From contig NZ_CAJZAI010000022.1 in assembly GCF_914271435.1 (NCBI RefSeq), positions 1-64,000 on the forward strand: a stretch of 64,000 nt of DNA. The letters run 5' to 3'. Below, one piece after another: positions 1 to 7,749 of the stretch. A model generated the notes under the pieces. That model ran no database searches, had not been told where the DNA came from, and saw only the letters and a list, made by a program, of their open reading frames with translations. The first letter of the stretch is position 1, and every line of letters begins with the position of its first letter. The stretch comes from Cupriavidus laharis. Its GTDB lineage: Bacteria; Pseudomonadota; Gammaproteobacteria; Burkholderiales; Burkholderiaceae. The position numbers and the translations under genes are program-made.

Positions 1-4
1 TTCC

Positions 5-262
5 TTATGTCCGTTGCGTCTCGCGCTGATTGCGGAGATGTTCAGAAAATCGCCCCAGCCGTTCGCGGGATAAACGCCCTCCCCAAACCTCAGATTGCGC
101 GGGACGTAACAGCTGAGGCTCTGGCAGGGCTTGCTCATCGACCGTGGGCCACGTGGCCAGATTGATCTCCACGTCCGACTCTGCTGCAGTACTTCGGGCC
201 CGTAGATGTATTCTGGCGCGCACCCTACGGCCCTCCCATCCCGCTCCAACAAGACACAACAT
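5..262 (-). CDS. Small hypothetical protein (85 aa)
   Basis: An open frame from ATG at 262 to TAA at 5 encodes an arginine- and glutamate-rich 85-residue product. I recognise no domain, signal peptide or membrane segment. Its start lies inside the first of five related 15-bp repeats (254-268), so if it is expressed, whatever binds those repeats would sit on its promoter. It is transcribed away from the nucleotidyltransferase/HEPN pair at 799-1843. In DNA this GC-rich an 85-codon frame can arise by chance, so this is a weak call. Confidence 0.3.
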   Translation of the reverse strand: MLCLVGAGWEGRRVRARIHLRARSTAAESDVEINLATWPTVDEQALPEPQLLRPAQSEVWGGRLSRERLGRFSEHLRNQRETQRT

Positions 263-455
263 TAGGTGAAACGGCGGCAGCGATTACAACTTTCGGTGCG
301 GAAGGGCACAGACGCGCTCAGGTAGAGTGTCGCGCAACGCACTGATTCGGGGGATTTCCTGCCAGGTGGGATAGGGGAGGGTTACAACATTAGGTGTGCA
401 AGCGATCGCGCTCACACAACTAAAGTTGTAACTATCATTTCAACTAAAGTTGTAA
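254..455. repeat. Five copies of a 15-bp repeat TTACAACWTTAGKTG
   Basis: Three copies lie in direct orientation at 254-268, 284-298 and 382-396. Two identical inverted copies lie at 417-431 and 441-455, 24 bp apart. The direct copies read close to TTACAACATTAGGTG and the inverted ones TTACAACTTTAGTTG. The array sits in the gap between the minus-strand gene ending at 5 and the plus-strand toxin-antitoxin-like pair. It resembles an operator array, an iteron cluster or the end of a transposon that uses multiple transposase sites. No protein in the window can be tied to it from sequence alone. Confidence 0.7.
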
Positions 456-562
456 CGCTCGTCCGCGAGGCCGAACGTTGCCGCCTCGGCGTCGGCGCCG
501 GGCCTGTCACCATGATGGCTCGCGCGGGCCAGAAATCAAAGGGCCAGAAACAAAAGGGTCAG

Positions 563-786
563 GATCGGCTGCGGTCATGATCCGGCAGGGCGCGCGCACG
601 CTGGTAGCAGCGGGCCGCCTCGGTCAGTTCGCGCGCCTCCTGCCAGAACCCGTTCCGGCAGCGCACCACCGCCACGAACGTTTGATCGTCTGCCGTGGAA
701 AGCAGGAAGCACCCCTGCGCACATCGCGCGGCACCATACGCGCAGGTGCGAAGGAAGTGGCCCTTCGGTGGAGATGAGACGGTGGG
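563..786 (-). pseudogene. C-terminal fragment of an unrecognised protein
   Basis: On the minus strand a frame opens after a TAA near 787 and runs to TGA at 563-565 without a usable start codon. It encodes about 70 residues with a balanced composition, including LLSTADDQTFVAVVRC and WQEARELTEAARCYQRA. That is less low-complexity than the overlapping plus-strand frame at 478-777. It looks like the tail of a gene whose 5' part was lost, possibly when the HTH-nucleotidyltransferase gene at 799 arrived. The family is not identified. Confidence 0.35.
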
Positions 787-798
787 CAGTTATCGAAA

Positions 799-1452
799 AT
801 GGGATTGATAGAACCCAATTTGGGAGATATCATTCCCGACATGGGAACCTCCTTTGCCGATGCACTTTTTACCAAGTCTCAACAGCGGGTAATGGCTGTG
901 CTGTTTGGGGCGCCCGAACGCTCGTTTTATGCCAATGAGATCGTCGCGCTCGCCGGGGCCGGCGTCGGCGCCGTGCACCGGGAACTCGCCAAGTTGGAGG
1001 GTGCCGGGCTGCTTACGTCGCATCGCGTTGGCAATCAGCGGCACTACCAAGCCAACCGGGAAGCCCCGATTTTTGAAGAATTGCGCAGTATCGTCAGCAA
1101 GACCTTGGGGGTCGGCGAGATCTTGCGTGACGCGTTGCAGCCGCTGTGGACACGCATCACGCTCGCATTCGTCTTTGGATCGGTAGCGAAAGCGTCCGAT
1201 CACGCGGGGAGCGACGTCGATGTGCTGATTCTCGCTGATGATCTATCTTACGGCGAAGTGCTCGCGACATTGGACCACGCCAGTGAGCGCCTGGGGCGTA
1301 AAGTCAATCCCACTGTCTTCAGCCCGACGGAGTTCGTCAAGCGAATCCAGGAGGGACGTGCGTTCGTGATACGCGTGCTAGACCAACCGAAGATCTTTGT
1401 GAAAGGCAATCCGGATGAGCTTGACTCCCTCGCCCGCGCTGCAAAATCTTGA
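799..1452 (+). CDS. HTH-fused MNT-type nucleotidyltransferase (putative antitoxin)
   Basis: 217 residues. Residues about 20-85 look like a winged helix-turn-helix (ALFGAP..YANEIV...VHRELAKLEGAGL). Residues about 115-150 carry the minimal nucleotidyltransferase signature FGS-x10-D-x-D (FGSVAKASDHAGSDVDVLI), with catalytic Asp in SDVD. In the MNT-HEPN family this enzyme inactivates the partner HEPN RNase by nucleotidylation; here that role is inferred from the adjacent HEPN gene, which overlaps by 38 bp (1415-1452). The HTH fusion suggests it also represses its own promoter. An alternative ATG at 841 would remove 14 residues; neither start has a convincing Shine-Dalgarno. Stand-alone HTH-NTase regulators exist, so the antitoxin role is not proven. 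Confidence 0.75.
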   Translation: MGLIEPNLGDIIPDMGTSFADALFTKSQQRVMAVLFGAPERSFYANEIVALAGAGVGAVHRELAKLEGAGLLTSHRVGNQRHYQANREAPIFEELRSIVSKTLGVGEILRDALQPLWTRITLAFVFGSVAKASDHAGSDVDVLILADDLSYGEVLATLDHASERLGRKVNPTVFSPTEFVKRIQEGRAFVIRVLDQPKIFVKGNPDELDSLARAAKS

Positions 1453-1843
1453 ACGCGTCAAGAAACTGAAGGCGGAGCCGCCCGATTCGAGAGAGTGCGC
1501 TGCACTGTTGCGCTCCGCAGAAATCCGCTTGGGCGATGCACAGAATGTCTCCCTTTCGATCGAGAGCCAGTTTGATCTGGTGTATAACGCCGCTCACGCC
1601 GCCGCGCTTGCAGCGCTACGTCGGCATGGCTATCGTTCGGACAATCGCTATCTGGTTTTTCAGTGCCTGCAGCACACCCTCCATTGGTCAGCGGAACAAT
1701 GGCGTCTACTTGACGTCGCGCATCATAAGCGGAACCTTGCGGAATACGAAGGAGATCTGACGATTGATCAAGCCTTCGTCAAGGAGCTAATTGCTGCCGT
1801 CAGGCAATTGGTGGACGCAGTGCGCGCGTTGCTGGCTGAGTGA
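1415..1843 (+). CDS. HEPN-domain protein (putative toxin)
   Basis: 142 residues, all-helical in appearance, starting at ATG 1415 inside the preceding nucleotidyltransferase gene, so the two are translationally coupled. HEPN proteins paired with MNT nucleotidyltransferases are RNases whose usual active motif is R-x4-6-H. The equivalent stretch here, near residues 108-115, reads RNLAEYEG, so the Arg-Asn is present but the canonical His is replaced by a Glu-Tyr context. This could be a diverged active site, an inactive partner or a non-toxic HEPN variant. The C-terminal helix (about 122-142) resembles the dimer-forming segment of the family. Placement as a toxin is by context. Confidence 0.65.
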   Translation: MSLTPSPALQNLERVKKLKAEPPDSRECAALLRSAEIRLGDAQNVSLSIESQFDLVYNAAHAAALAALRRHGYRSDNRYLVFQCLQHTLHWSAEQWRLLDVAHHKRNLAEYEGDLTIDQAFVKELIAAVRQLVDAVRALLAE

Positions 1844-2030
1844 AGGGTGGCGGCGGGTAAGCTCCTTCTTGATTGCTCGGGCGCCGTGTTCTCACTGGGT
1901 TCGGCCTTGCGTAGCCGGAATATTTCAAGGGTTGGGTTGCAGTGAAGTGTAGATGGAATGGTCGCCTCCCGCCTCGGCGAATTGCCGACCGTGGCCGGCC
2001 CAGAAGGCTGTCCAGAGCAGTCAGCTGTCT

Positions 2031-2183
2031 CGCGGCCGGATTCTTGATTGGTTCCACATGGCCATGAAGTTCAACGCCGCGCAGCGTTCCGTGTTCGGCA
2101 GCAAGGTGATCGACTCACTGGAACGAGAGTCGATAGAGACCGAAATCACTCACGCCCCAACTGACTGGTCTGGCATCGCGTGA
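2031..2183 (+). pseudogene. ISKra4-family transposase fragment
   Basis: The frame ending at TGA 2181-2183 contains ILDWFHMAMKF followed by AAQRSVFGSKVIDSLERES, which matches the conserved ILDWFHIAM block of ISKra4 transposases. Only about 45 residues survive. The residues upstream of about 2031 and the last dozen before the stop do not fit the family. The rest of 1844-2030 shows no gene I can support. Confidence 0.6.
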
Positions 2184-2200
2184 AGGAGAGCTTTACTATA

Positions 2201-2240
2201 CTTCACGCCTTCACGCCTTCACGCCTTCACGCCTTCACGG
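2201..2240. repeat. 8-bp tandem repeat, five units
   Basis: The unit CTTCACGC is repeated at 2201, 2209, 2217 and 2225, and a fifth copy at 2233 reads CTTCACGG. It lies just downstream of the ISKra4 scrap and outside any gene. Short perfect tandem arrays like this are prone to slipped-strand length change. Confidence 0.9.
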
Positions 2241-2781
2241 CTGACGGCGGCTGGAACGCTGAGCACCGAGCACCGTCAGAGATCAATAATCAACCCCCAT
2301 GGGTGAAGCGCCGGCCGACGCCATGGCATCGGCAGGCCCGTCATGGTCTCCTGGAACGGCAGCCGCGGGTCCGCTCGAGCGAGCCTGTCTTGGTCATCGC
2401 CGCGCTGGCGGCGTCCGTGCCGCCCTCGATTCCCCGAAGTGAAGCCGGCAAAACCCGGCAACCTGGCTTCGATGATTAAGCGCATGGTCTGCTCCTACCC
2501 TTGCGATACCAATCAGCGTAGTCCACACGCATCCCGAGCGGCCCTCGCTTGGGGGCCTCCCCAACATTTGCACGCTCTCCAAGGCTTGCCGCTACTTGAC
2601 AAACTATTTCCGATAGAAGCGATCTGCAACAGCAGCGTGGTTGCTTGCCGCGATGCATTGGTAGGCTGTCGCCAGCCTAGCGCTTTGGTGCAAGCCACTG
2701 CATCCGCCGACCGGCGTTTTCCGCTGGCTCAGCGGCTTTGACGTTGTCGAACAGCATGAGCATTCGCGAGAGATCCGTAAG
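2241..2781. other. Gene-free interval before the IS1111 element
   Basis: I see no gene supported by motif, start site or composition here. Short open frames exist on both strands but look like high-GC noise. A minus-strand frame at 2276-2485 begins MRLIIEARLPG, which vaguely recalls the start of ISKra4-type transposases but loses all similarity after about ten residues. The interval ends in GTAAGC (2778-2783), which resembles the tip of an IS66-type inverted repeat. Confidence 0.4.
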
Positions 2782-2870
2782 CAATGGGATGGACGCCCCC
2801 ACCCGGTGACGGCATCGATGTGCCAGAGTGGAAGTGTCACTAGCCACTCAAACCGGAAGGGGCATCCATC

Positions 2871-5800
2871 ATGCAGATTACGACAATTGGGATCGACCTG
2901 GCCAAGAATGTGTTTGTGCGACCTGCAAGTCGCGTGAGTTTCTGTTTCACTGGAGCATCTATGACCTGATGAAACCGGTTGTTCCATCAACCGTTCCCTA
3001 CCCAGACACGCGGAGCCGGTAACAGCTCGGTGTGAAGCTCTGGGGACAACGTAGCCGCCGGATACCCGGTACGCCCAGCCGCAAGGTGAAGCGGAATCTG
3101 CCAGCACGAAGGCGGAGAGGAGCAAGGGATGAGTGGGTACGACCAACATATGTGAACTTCGGTTAAACGTCGTGAGCTTGAACAAGCCAAACGTGCTGAT
3201 AGGCTTGAACCAAAATGGTATGCGGTGAGGAATGGTCTCTGAATACTGGGCCATCGTGGACAACACACCGCCGGCGAAGACGAAGGGTCCGCCCCACTCG
3301 GAGATTCATGTGGAACAGGGTAAGCCCATAGCGCCGCCGGCGACGGCAGGCGAACCGCAAGGAACGCTGTTGGCACTGTGGGTAAAGGAATGCGGAAAAA
3401 GCGAACGCCCGGCTGTAATGGACGGGATACGGGCTGCAACATTGCCCGACGCGAAAGCGGGCAGACTTCCGCGCGGTCATTCATGGCGAGAAAACTTGAG
3501 CAATCGTTGTACGCGGGAGAGCAGATGACAGGGATCGATACCGAAGTGCAAGCGCGGTCCATCGACGCTGGTGCGCCCGCGCGCGCCGAACAGATGTGGA
3601 ACCAGGCGAACTGGCAACGCATCGAGACAGACGTGAGACGACTTCAGGTGCGTATCGCCAAGGCAACTCGAGAAGGCCGGTGGGGCAAGGTGAAAGCGTT
3701 GCAACATCTGCTGACCCGCTCGCATAGCGGCAAGATGCTAGCCGTGAAGCGAGTGACAGAAAATCGCGGCAAGAGAACGTCGGGGGTGGACGGTAAGATA
3801 TGGACATCCCCGGCGGCTAGATGGAAGGGAATGCTGTCGCTACGGCATCGCGGTTATCGTGCGATGCCGCTGCGGCGTGTTTACATCCCGAAGAGTAACG
3901 GCAAGAAGCGTCCGCTGGGGATCCCCTGCATGCGGTGCCGGGCGATGCAGGCGTTGTGGAAGCTCGCTCTGGAACCGGTGGCAGAGACACTGGCGGATCC
4001 AAATTCCTACGGCTTCCGGCTCGAACGCTCGACTGCCGACGCCATCGAACAGTGCTTCATCGTGCTGGCTAAGAGCGTTTCGCCAGAATGGGTTCTGGAA
4101 GGTGACATCCGGGGTTGTTTCGATAACTTCAGTCACGCCTGGATCCTGGAGCATATCCCGATGGATAAGGCAATCTTGCGCCGTTGGCTTCAAGCCGGAT
4201 ATATCGATGAAGGAACCCTATTCGAGAGCCGGGCAGGTACCCCGCAAGGGGGAATTATCTCGCCAGTGATCGCGAATATGGCGTTGGATGGGCTTGAGGC
4301 GGCGGTTTACGCAAGCGTGGGAATGACCAAACACGCGCGCACCAAGACCCAGCTCAACGTCGTCCGCTATGCCGATGACTTTGTGGTGACCGGCATATCG
4401 AAAGAGGTGCTCGAATCCAAAGTACTTCCTGCGGTCAGGCAATTTATGGCCGCCCGAGGGCTAGAACTCTCGGAGGAGAAAACTCGGATCACGAACATTG
4501 CGGAGGGTTTCGATTTCCTCGGTCAGAACTTGCGCAAATACGCTGGCAAGCTGCTGGTCAAACCAGCGACGAAAAGCGTCAGATCGCTGCTCGCCAAGGT
4601 CAGGGAGATCATCAAAGGCAACGCGAGCGTCACGCAGGAGGCGTTGATACAGAAACTGAACCCGGTCATCCGGGGCTGGGCCATGTATCACCGTCACGTC
4701 GTGGCGAAAGCAAGCTTCTCATTGATAGACTCGCACATCTGGCATCTGCTCTGGAAGTGGGCTAGGCGTCGACATCCCAATAAAGGAGCACGGTGGGTCA
4801 GGAGGAGGTACTTCCAGGCTGACGGACACCGGTCCTGGGATTTTGCAACGAAGGGTTCGGCTGACAGCGGTACCAGCGGATTTCGGCTCTTCCGCGCTAT
4901 GACGATCCCAATTACGAGACACGTCAAAAGCCGAGGACTGGCCACCCCGTTCGATCCGGCGTGGGCTAGCTACTTCTCCCGTCGTCAAACTGCGAAACGT
5001 TCTGTCAAGTTGTTCGGTGCCACACCGTGGTGCTGAAGAGTGGCTTGAGCCGGATGCGGGGTGACTCGCACGTCCGGTTCTTAGGGGGCGGTGGCGCAGC
5101 AATGCGCTACTGCTACCCGACCAGGTCCACGGCGCGAACGAGCGAGGCAAGACGGTGCTGCGCAAGCAGTTGCGGCGGGAGCAAGTCGCAGCGTTCTTCG
5201 CCAACCTCCCGAGCTGCTTGATCGGGATGGAGGCCTGCGGCAGTGCACACCACTGGGCCAGAAAGCTGCAGGCGCTAGGGCATACGGTCCGGCTGATGGC
5301 GCCGCAGTTCGTGAAGCCTTATGTCAAAAGTAACAAGAACGACGCGGCCGATGCGCAAGCTATTTGCGAGGCTGTAACGCGGCCCACGATGCGGTTTGTA
5401 CCAATCAAAAACATCGAACAGCAGACAGTCCTCTCACTCCATCGCGTGCGCCAGGGCTTCATAAAGGCTCGCACCGCTCAGGCCAACCAGATCCGTGGCC
5501 TGCTGGCTGAGTACGGTCTTGTTGTGCCACAAGGCATTGCCTACATCGCCCTGCGTGTGCCGGATCTCATCGAGGATGCGACGAACGATTTGCCCGGCAC
5601 ATTCCGCCAGCTTATTGACCGACTGCTCGAGCATCTCAAATTGCTCGATCGACAGGTCAACGAGATAGAGGCACAAATTAAGGCCTGGCATCGAGACGAC
5701 GAAATCAGCCGCCGACTCGAACAGGTGCCGGGAATCGGCCCGATCACAGCCAGCGCGCTGGCTGCGACGGTCGGCAATGCAAAGAACTTCGACAACGGAA

Positions 5801-6111
5801 GGCAGCTTGCCGCGTGGTTGGGGCTTGTGCCACGACAACATTCCAGCGGCGGCAAGGCAAAGTTGCTTGGCATGAGTAAAAGAGGCGATGCGTACCTTCG
5901 AACCTTGCTCATCCACGGGGCCCGGTCGGTAATCTACCGAGCGACGCAGAGGAACGACCCTAACAGTTGGCTGGTCAAGCTGACGACGCGCCGAAACGCT
6001 AACGTCGCGGCAGTCGCCTTGGCTAACAAGACAGCTAGAATCGTCTGGGCTTTGCTTGCCCACGACCGTCAGTTCCGACCCGACTACACGCCTGCTATCT
6101 CAGCCGCGTAG
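2871..6111 (+). CDS. IS1111/IS110 DEDD transposase split by an intron (join 2871..2915, 5122..6111)
   Basis: Exon 1 is 15 codons (MQITTIGIDLAKNVF). Exon 2 resumes in frame at 5122 with QVHGANERGKTVLRK and ends at TAG 6111, giving 344 residues after splicing, the usual length. The DEDD catalytic residues are present: Asp in GIDLAKN, Glu in IGMEACG and the Asp pair in KSNKNDAADAQ. The C-terminal transposase_20 block includes VPGIGPITASALAATVG and an LGM.KRGD stretch. As DNA the reading frame is destroyed by the intron, so transposase can be made only from spliced transcript or after intron loss. Translation from GTG 5155 would give a protein lacking the first Asp. Confidence 0.9.
3525..5036 (+). 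CDS. ltrA: Group II intron reverse transcriptase/maturase
   Basis: 503 residues from ATG 3525, chosen because GGGAGAGC lies just upstream; an ATG at 3483 in the same frame is possible. RT blocks appear in order: SGVDGKIW, YIPKSNGKKRPLGIP, PNSYGFR, EGDIRGCFDNF (catalytic Asp near residue 194), GTPQGGIISPVIANMALDGL, the YADD box at about 282-285, then LSEEKTRI..FDFLGQN. The maturase (X) domain is visible as IRGWAMYHRH. The protein ends at SVKLFGATPWC, before any HNH endonuclease domain (no CPxC..HH..CH pattern). It should support splicing but may depend on other routes for second-strand priming during mobility. It lies in intron domain IV and stops 10 bp before domain V. Confidence 0.92.
   Translation: MTGIDTEVQARSIDAGAPARAEQMWNQANWQRIETDVRRLQVRIAKATREGRWGKVKALQHLLTRSHSGKMLAVKRVTENRGKRTSGVDGKIWTSPAARWKGMLSLRHRGYRAMPLRRVYIPKSNGKKRPLGIPCMRCRAMQALWKLALEPVAETLADPNSYGFRLERSTADAIEQCFIVLAKSVSPEWVLEGDIRGCFDNFSHAWILEHIPMDKAILRRWLQAGYIDEGTLFESRAGTPQGGIISPVIANMALDGLEAAVYASVGMTKHARTKTQLNVVRYADDFVVTGISKEVLESKVLPAVRQFMAARGLELSEEKTRITNIAEGFDFLGQNLRKYAGKLLVKPATKSVRSLLAKVREIIKGNASVTQEALIQKLNPVIRGWAMYHRHVVAKASFSLIDSHIWHLLWKWARRRHPNKGARWVRRRYFQADGHRSWDFATKGSADSGTSGFRLFRAMTIPITRHVKSRGLATPFDPAWASYFSRRQTAKRSVKLFGATPWC
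5047..5121 (+). ncRNA. Group II intron domains V and VI
   Basis: Bases 5047-5080 form a 34-nt hairpin: GAGCCGGATGCGGGG pairs with CTCGCACGTCCGGTTC around a short loop, and it contains the AGC catalytic triad after the first G. This is the textbook size and shape of group II domain V. Bases 5081-5121 form the domain VI stem-loop (GGGGGCGGTGGCGCAG against CTACTGCTACCC) that carries the branch-point region, ending at the AC of the 3' splice site. Confidence 0.9.
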
Positions 6112-6420
6112 TCAAGTCGGCCAGTCAAAACAGACTTCATTAAGAGTGGATCACACCACAGATTGCTCAAGCAATCACGAAGTGATGGCAAGACAGGTAA
6201 GACCGTGGTCGGCACAGCCCGCGTCGGACGAGGCACCAAGAGTGCGTGTAAGCGACCGAGGCGCCGACCAGCAAATCCCATCAGGGACAGCGAGCATACC
6301 CATGCTCGCATCAAAAGTCCGGATGTACGGGAGCAATCTTTCCCTACTCGTCGTTATGAACTGAGAGCTTGGCAAACTGGGGGCGTCCATGTACGCCCGG
6401 TGAATCCGTCTTGACAGGGC

Positions 6421-6659
6421 TATGCAGTGATGGCGGAAGCGGCCCAGCGATGGGGCAGGAGTTCCGCGATGTCGGCAGTCTTCTGGGTTGGCAGTCGCGT
6501 GAGCACGTCTTTCAGGTATGCATAGGGATCATGCCCGTTGAGCTTGGCGGACTGGATCAGGCTCATGATCGCAGCCGCCCGCTGGCCGGCGCGTAGCGAC
6601 CCGGCGAACAGCCAGTTCGATCTCCCGAGAGCGACAGGACGGATTTGCCCTTCGATGTG
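6421..6659 (-). pseudogene. tnpC: IS66 tnpC, C-terminal fragment
   Basis: On the minus strand, ending at TAG 6421-6423, about 79 residues match the tail of IS66 transposases: HIEGQIRPVALGRSNWLFAG, then SLRAGQRAAAIMSLIQSAKL, NGHDPYAYLKDVL and LLPHRW. The frame is cut at 6660 by the left terminus of RIT1. The N-terminal part of an IS66 tnpC lies on the same strand at 16206-17000, so the two are probably pieces of one gene. The middle section, roughly 100-130 residues between GCMAH and NxHIEGQ, is absent. Confidence 0.85.
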
Positions 6660-6692
6660 GTTATGCCGACTCCCCGATTATGCCGCGTCATG
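6660..6692. repeat. RIT1 left terminal inverted repeat
   Basis: The 33-bp terminus contains TTATGCCGAC followed by GATTATGCCGCGTC, two directly repeated TTATGCCG cores. An inverted core, TGTCGGCATTA, follows about 75 bp inside (near 6738). The arrangement is mirrored at the other end and probably marks recombinase binding sites. Confidence 0.9.
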
Positions 6693-6753
6693 AATCCATG
6701 CACACAACGGATGGGTGGATCTCTGTTCCCGGCCGCTCGGATTGTCGGCATTA

Positions 6754-7749
6754 TCAGAGAGCCTCCAGGAAGGCGAGCAACGGATCTGGAGGTTTGTAGC
6801 GTGTCGGCGCGACACCGCTCGCGGTGGCGTGCGCGAGCGCGCGTTCCTTGAGTTGCATGTCGGCGTGCAAGTAGATCTGAGTCGTCTCGGAGGACTCGTG
6901 ACCGAGCCAGAGCGCGATTACGGACAGGTCTACGCCGTGATGTAACAGGCTCATCGCGGCCCCGTGTCGAAGCGTGTGGGGAGTTACTGATTTGTCCTTC
7001 AGCGAGGGGCACGAGCGGCACGCGATTGCGACGTTGCGTGACACAAGCCGCTGAAGTGCGTCGGCGCTAAGACGGCCACCGCGCGAACTGGGGAAGACCG
7101 GATCGTCGGGTTCGCCAGGTTGATAGCGTAGCCATGCTTTCATCACCGCGACGACGTCTGGTCGAAGCGGAGTGCATCGCATCTTTCTGCCTTTGCCGAG
7201 GCAACGGACGTGGGCGCCTGTACCGAGCACCACATCCTGACGCCTGAGAGAGGTCAATTCGCTATTCCGCAGACCCGTTTGAACCGCTACAAGAAGCAGC
7301 GCTCGATCGCGGTTGCCGATCCATGTTCGTACATCAGGTGCCGCTACTAGTGCTGCGGCCTCGCTCTCGGTTAGAAACTCGACGGGACCATGTTCACAAC
7401 GTTTGGATGGAATTGCAAGGATACGCTGACACTGCAGAAACAACGCAGGTTCGCTGACCGCGACGAACCGGAAGAAGGCATGCACGGCGGCAAGCCGGGT
7501 GTTGCGTGTCCGCACCGAATTGCCTCTGCCGTGTTCGAGGTGCTGTAGGAATTCCTCGATCAACGACACGTCGAAGTCCTCGATTCGCAGCTTTGACGGC
7601 GTGCGCCCGATACGCTTCGTGGCAAACGCTAGAAGCAGCCGGAACGTGTCACGGTAACTTGCCACCGTATGCGAACTCAGACCTTGCTGCTCGAGCAGAC
7701 GCTGGCTAAAAAAACGCTGAACGAGGGATGGGAGACTGGAGGCGCTCAC
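6754..7749 (-). CDS. ritC: RIT1 third tyrosine recombinase (RitC)
   Basis: 331 residues starting at GTG 7749, which overlaps the stop of the preceding gene (GTGA), so translation is coupled. An N-terminal SAM-like core-binding domain (residues 1-105) is followed by a phage_integrase catalytic domain. The tyrosine-recombinase residues are all visible: Arg in TGLRNSELTSL, His-x-x-Arg in TPHTLRHGAAM, His in LGHESSETTQ and the Tyr nucleophile in TQIYLHAD. It is the most XerC/D-like of the three and so the likeliest strand-exchange enzyme of the trio. It ends 62 bp inside the left inverted repeat. Confidence 0.9.
   Translation of the reverse strand: MSASSLPSLVQRFFSQRLLEQQGLSSHTVASYRDTFRLLLAFATKRIGRTPSKLRIEDFDVSLIEEFLQHLEHGRGNSVRTRNTRLAAVHAFFRFVAVSEPALFLQCQRILAIPSKRCEHGPVEFLTESEAAALVAAPDVRTWIGNRDRALLLVAVQTGLRNSELTSLRRQDVVLGTGAHVRCLGKGRKMRCTPLRPDVVAVMKAWLRYQPGEPDDPVFPSSRGGRLSADALQRLVSRNVAIACRSCPSLKDKSVTPHTLRHGAAMSLLHHGVDLSVIALWLGHESSETTQIYLHADMQLKERALAHATASGVAPTRYKPPDPLLAFLEAL

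Larger units (their letters stand above)
2916..5121 (+). mobile_element. Group II intron inserted in the IS1111 transposase gene
   Basis: The 5' end reads GTGCGACC, fitting the GUGYG group II consensus. The 3' end reads CTACCCGAC, ending in AY. Removing 2916-5121 joins codon TTT to CAG and restores an uninterrupted IS110 transposase, which fixes both splice sites to the base. The intron encodes a reverse transcriptase/maturase (3525-5036), and domains V and VI follow it directly (5047-5121). The roughly 600 bp from 2916 to 3524 should form ribozyme domains I-III and part of IV. The insertion point lies in DNA encoding the conserved first catalytic block of IS110 transposases, so many target copies would be available. 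Confidence 0.92.
2789..6390 (+). mobile_element. IS1111-type IS110-family element carrying a group II intron
   Basis: A perfect 13-bp inverted repeat, ATGGACGCCCCCA at 2789-2801 and its complement at 6378-6390, brackets a transposase gene. Subterminal inverted repeats of this kind are typical of the IS1111 subgroup of IS110. Subtracting the 2206-bp intron leaves about 1.4 kb, the normal size. The right flank (6391 on, GTACGCCCGGTGAATCC) and left flank (GTAAGC at 2778) together resemble the tip of an IS66 element, and an IS66 tnpC tail starts at 6421. The element therefore seems to have entered the end of an IS66 copy. The 267 bp between the transposase stop and the right repeat (6112-6377) hold no gene. 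Confidence 0.9.

Noticed and set aside
254..455. Five 15-bp repeats as a CRISPR array
   Set aside because: Spacing is irregular, orientation is mixed and repeats are too short.
478..777. 99-codon plus-strand frame before the nucleotidyltransferase gene
   Set aside because: Very Arg-rich start and no motif. The minus-strand fragment at 563-786 has a more natural composition.
2201..2240. Possible CRISPR-like array
   Set aside because: The repeat unit is 8 bp with no spacers, and there are no cas genes. It is a simple tandem repeat.
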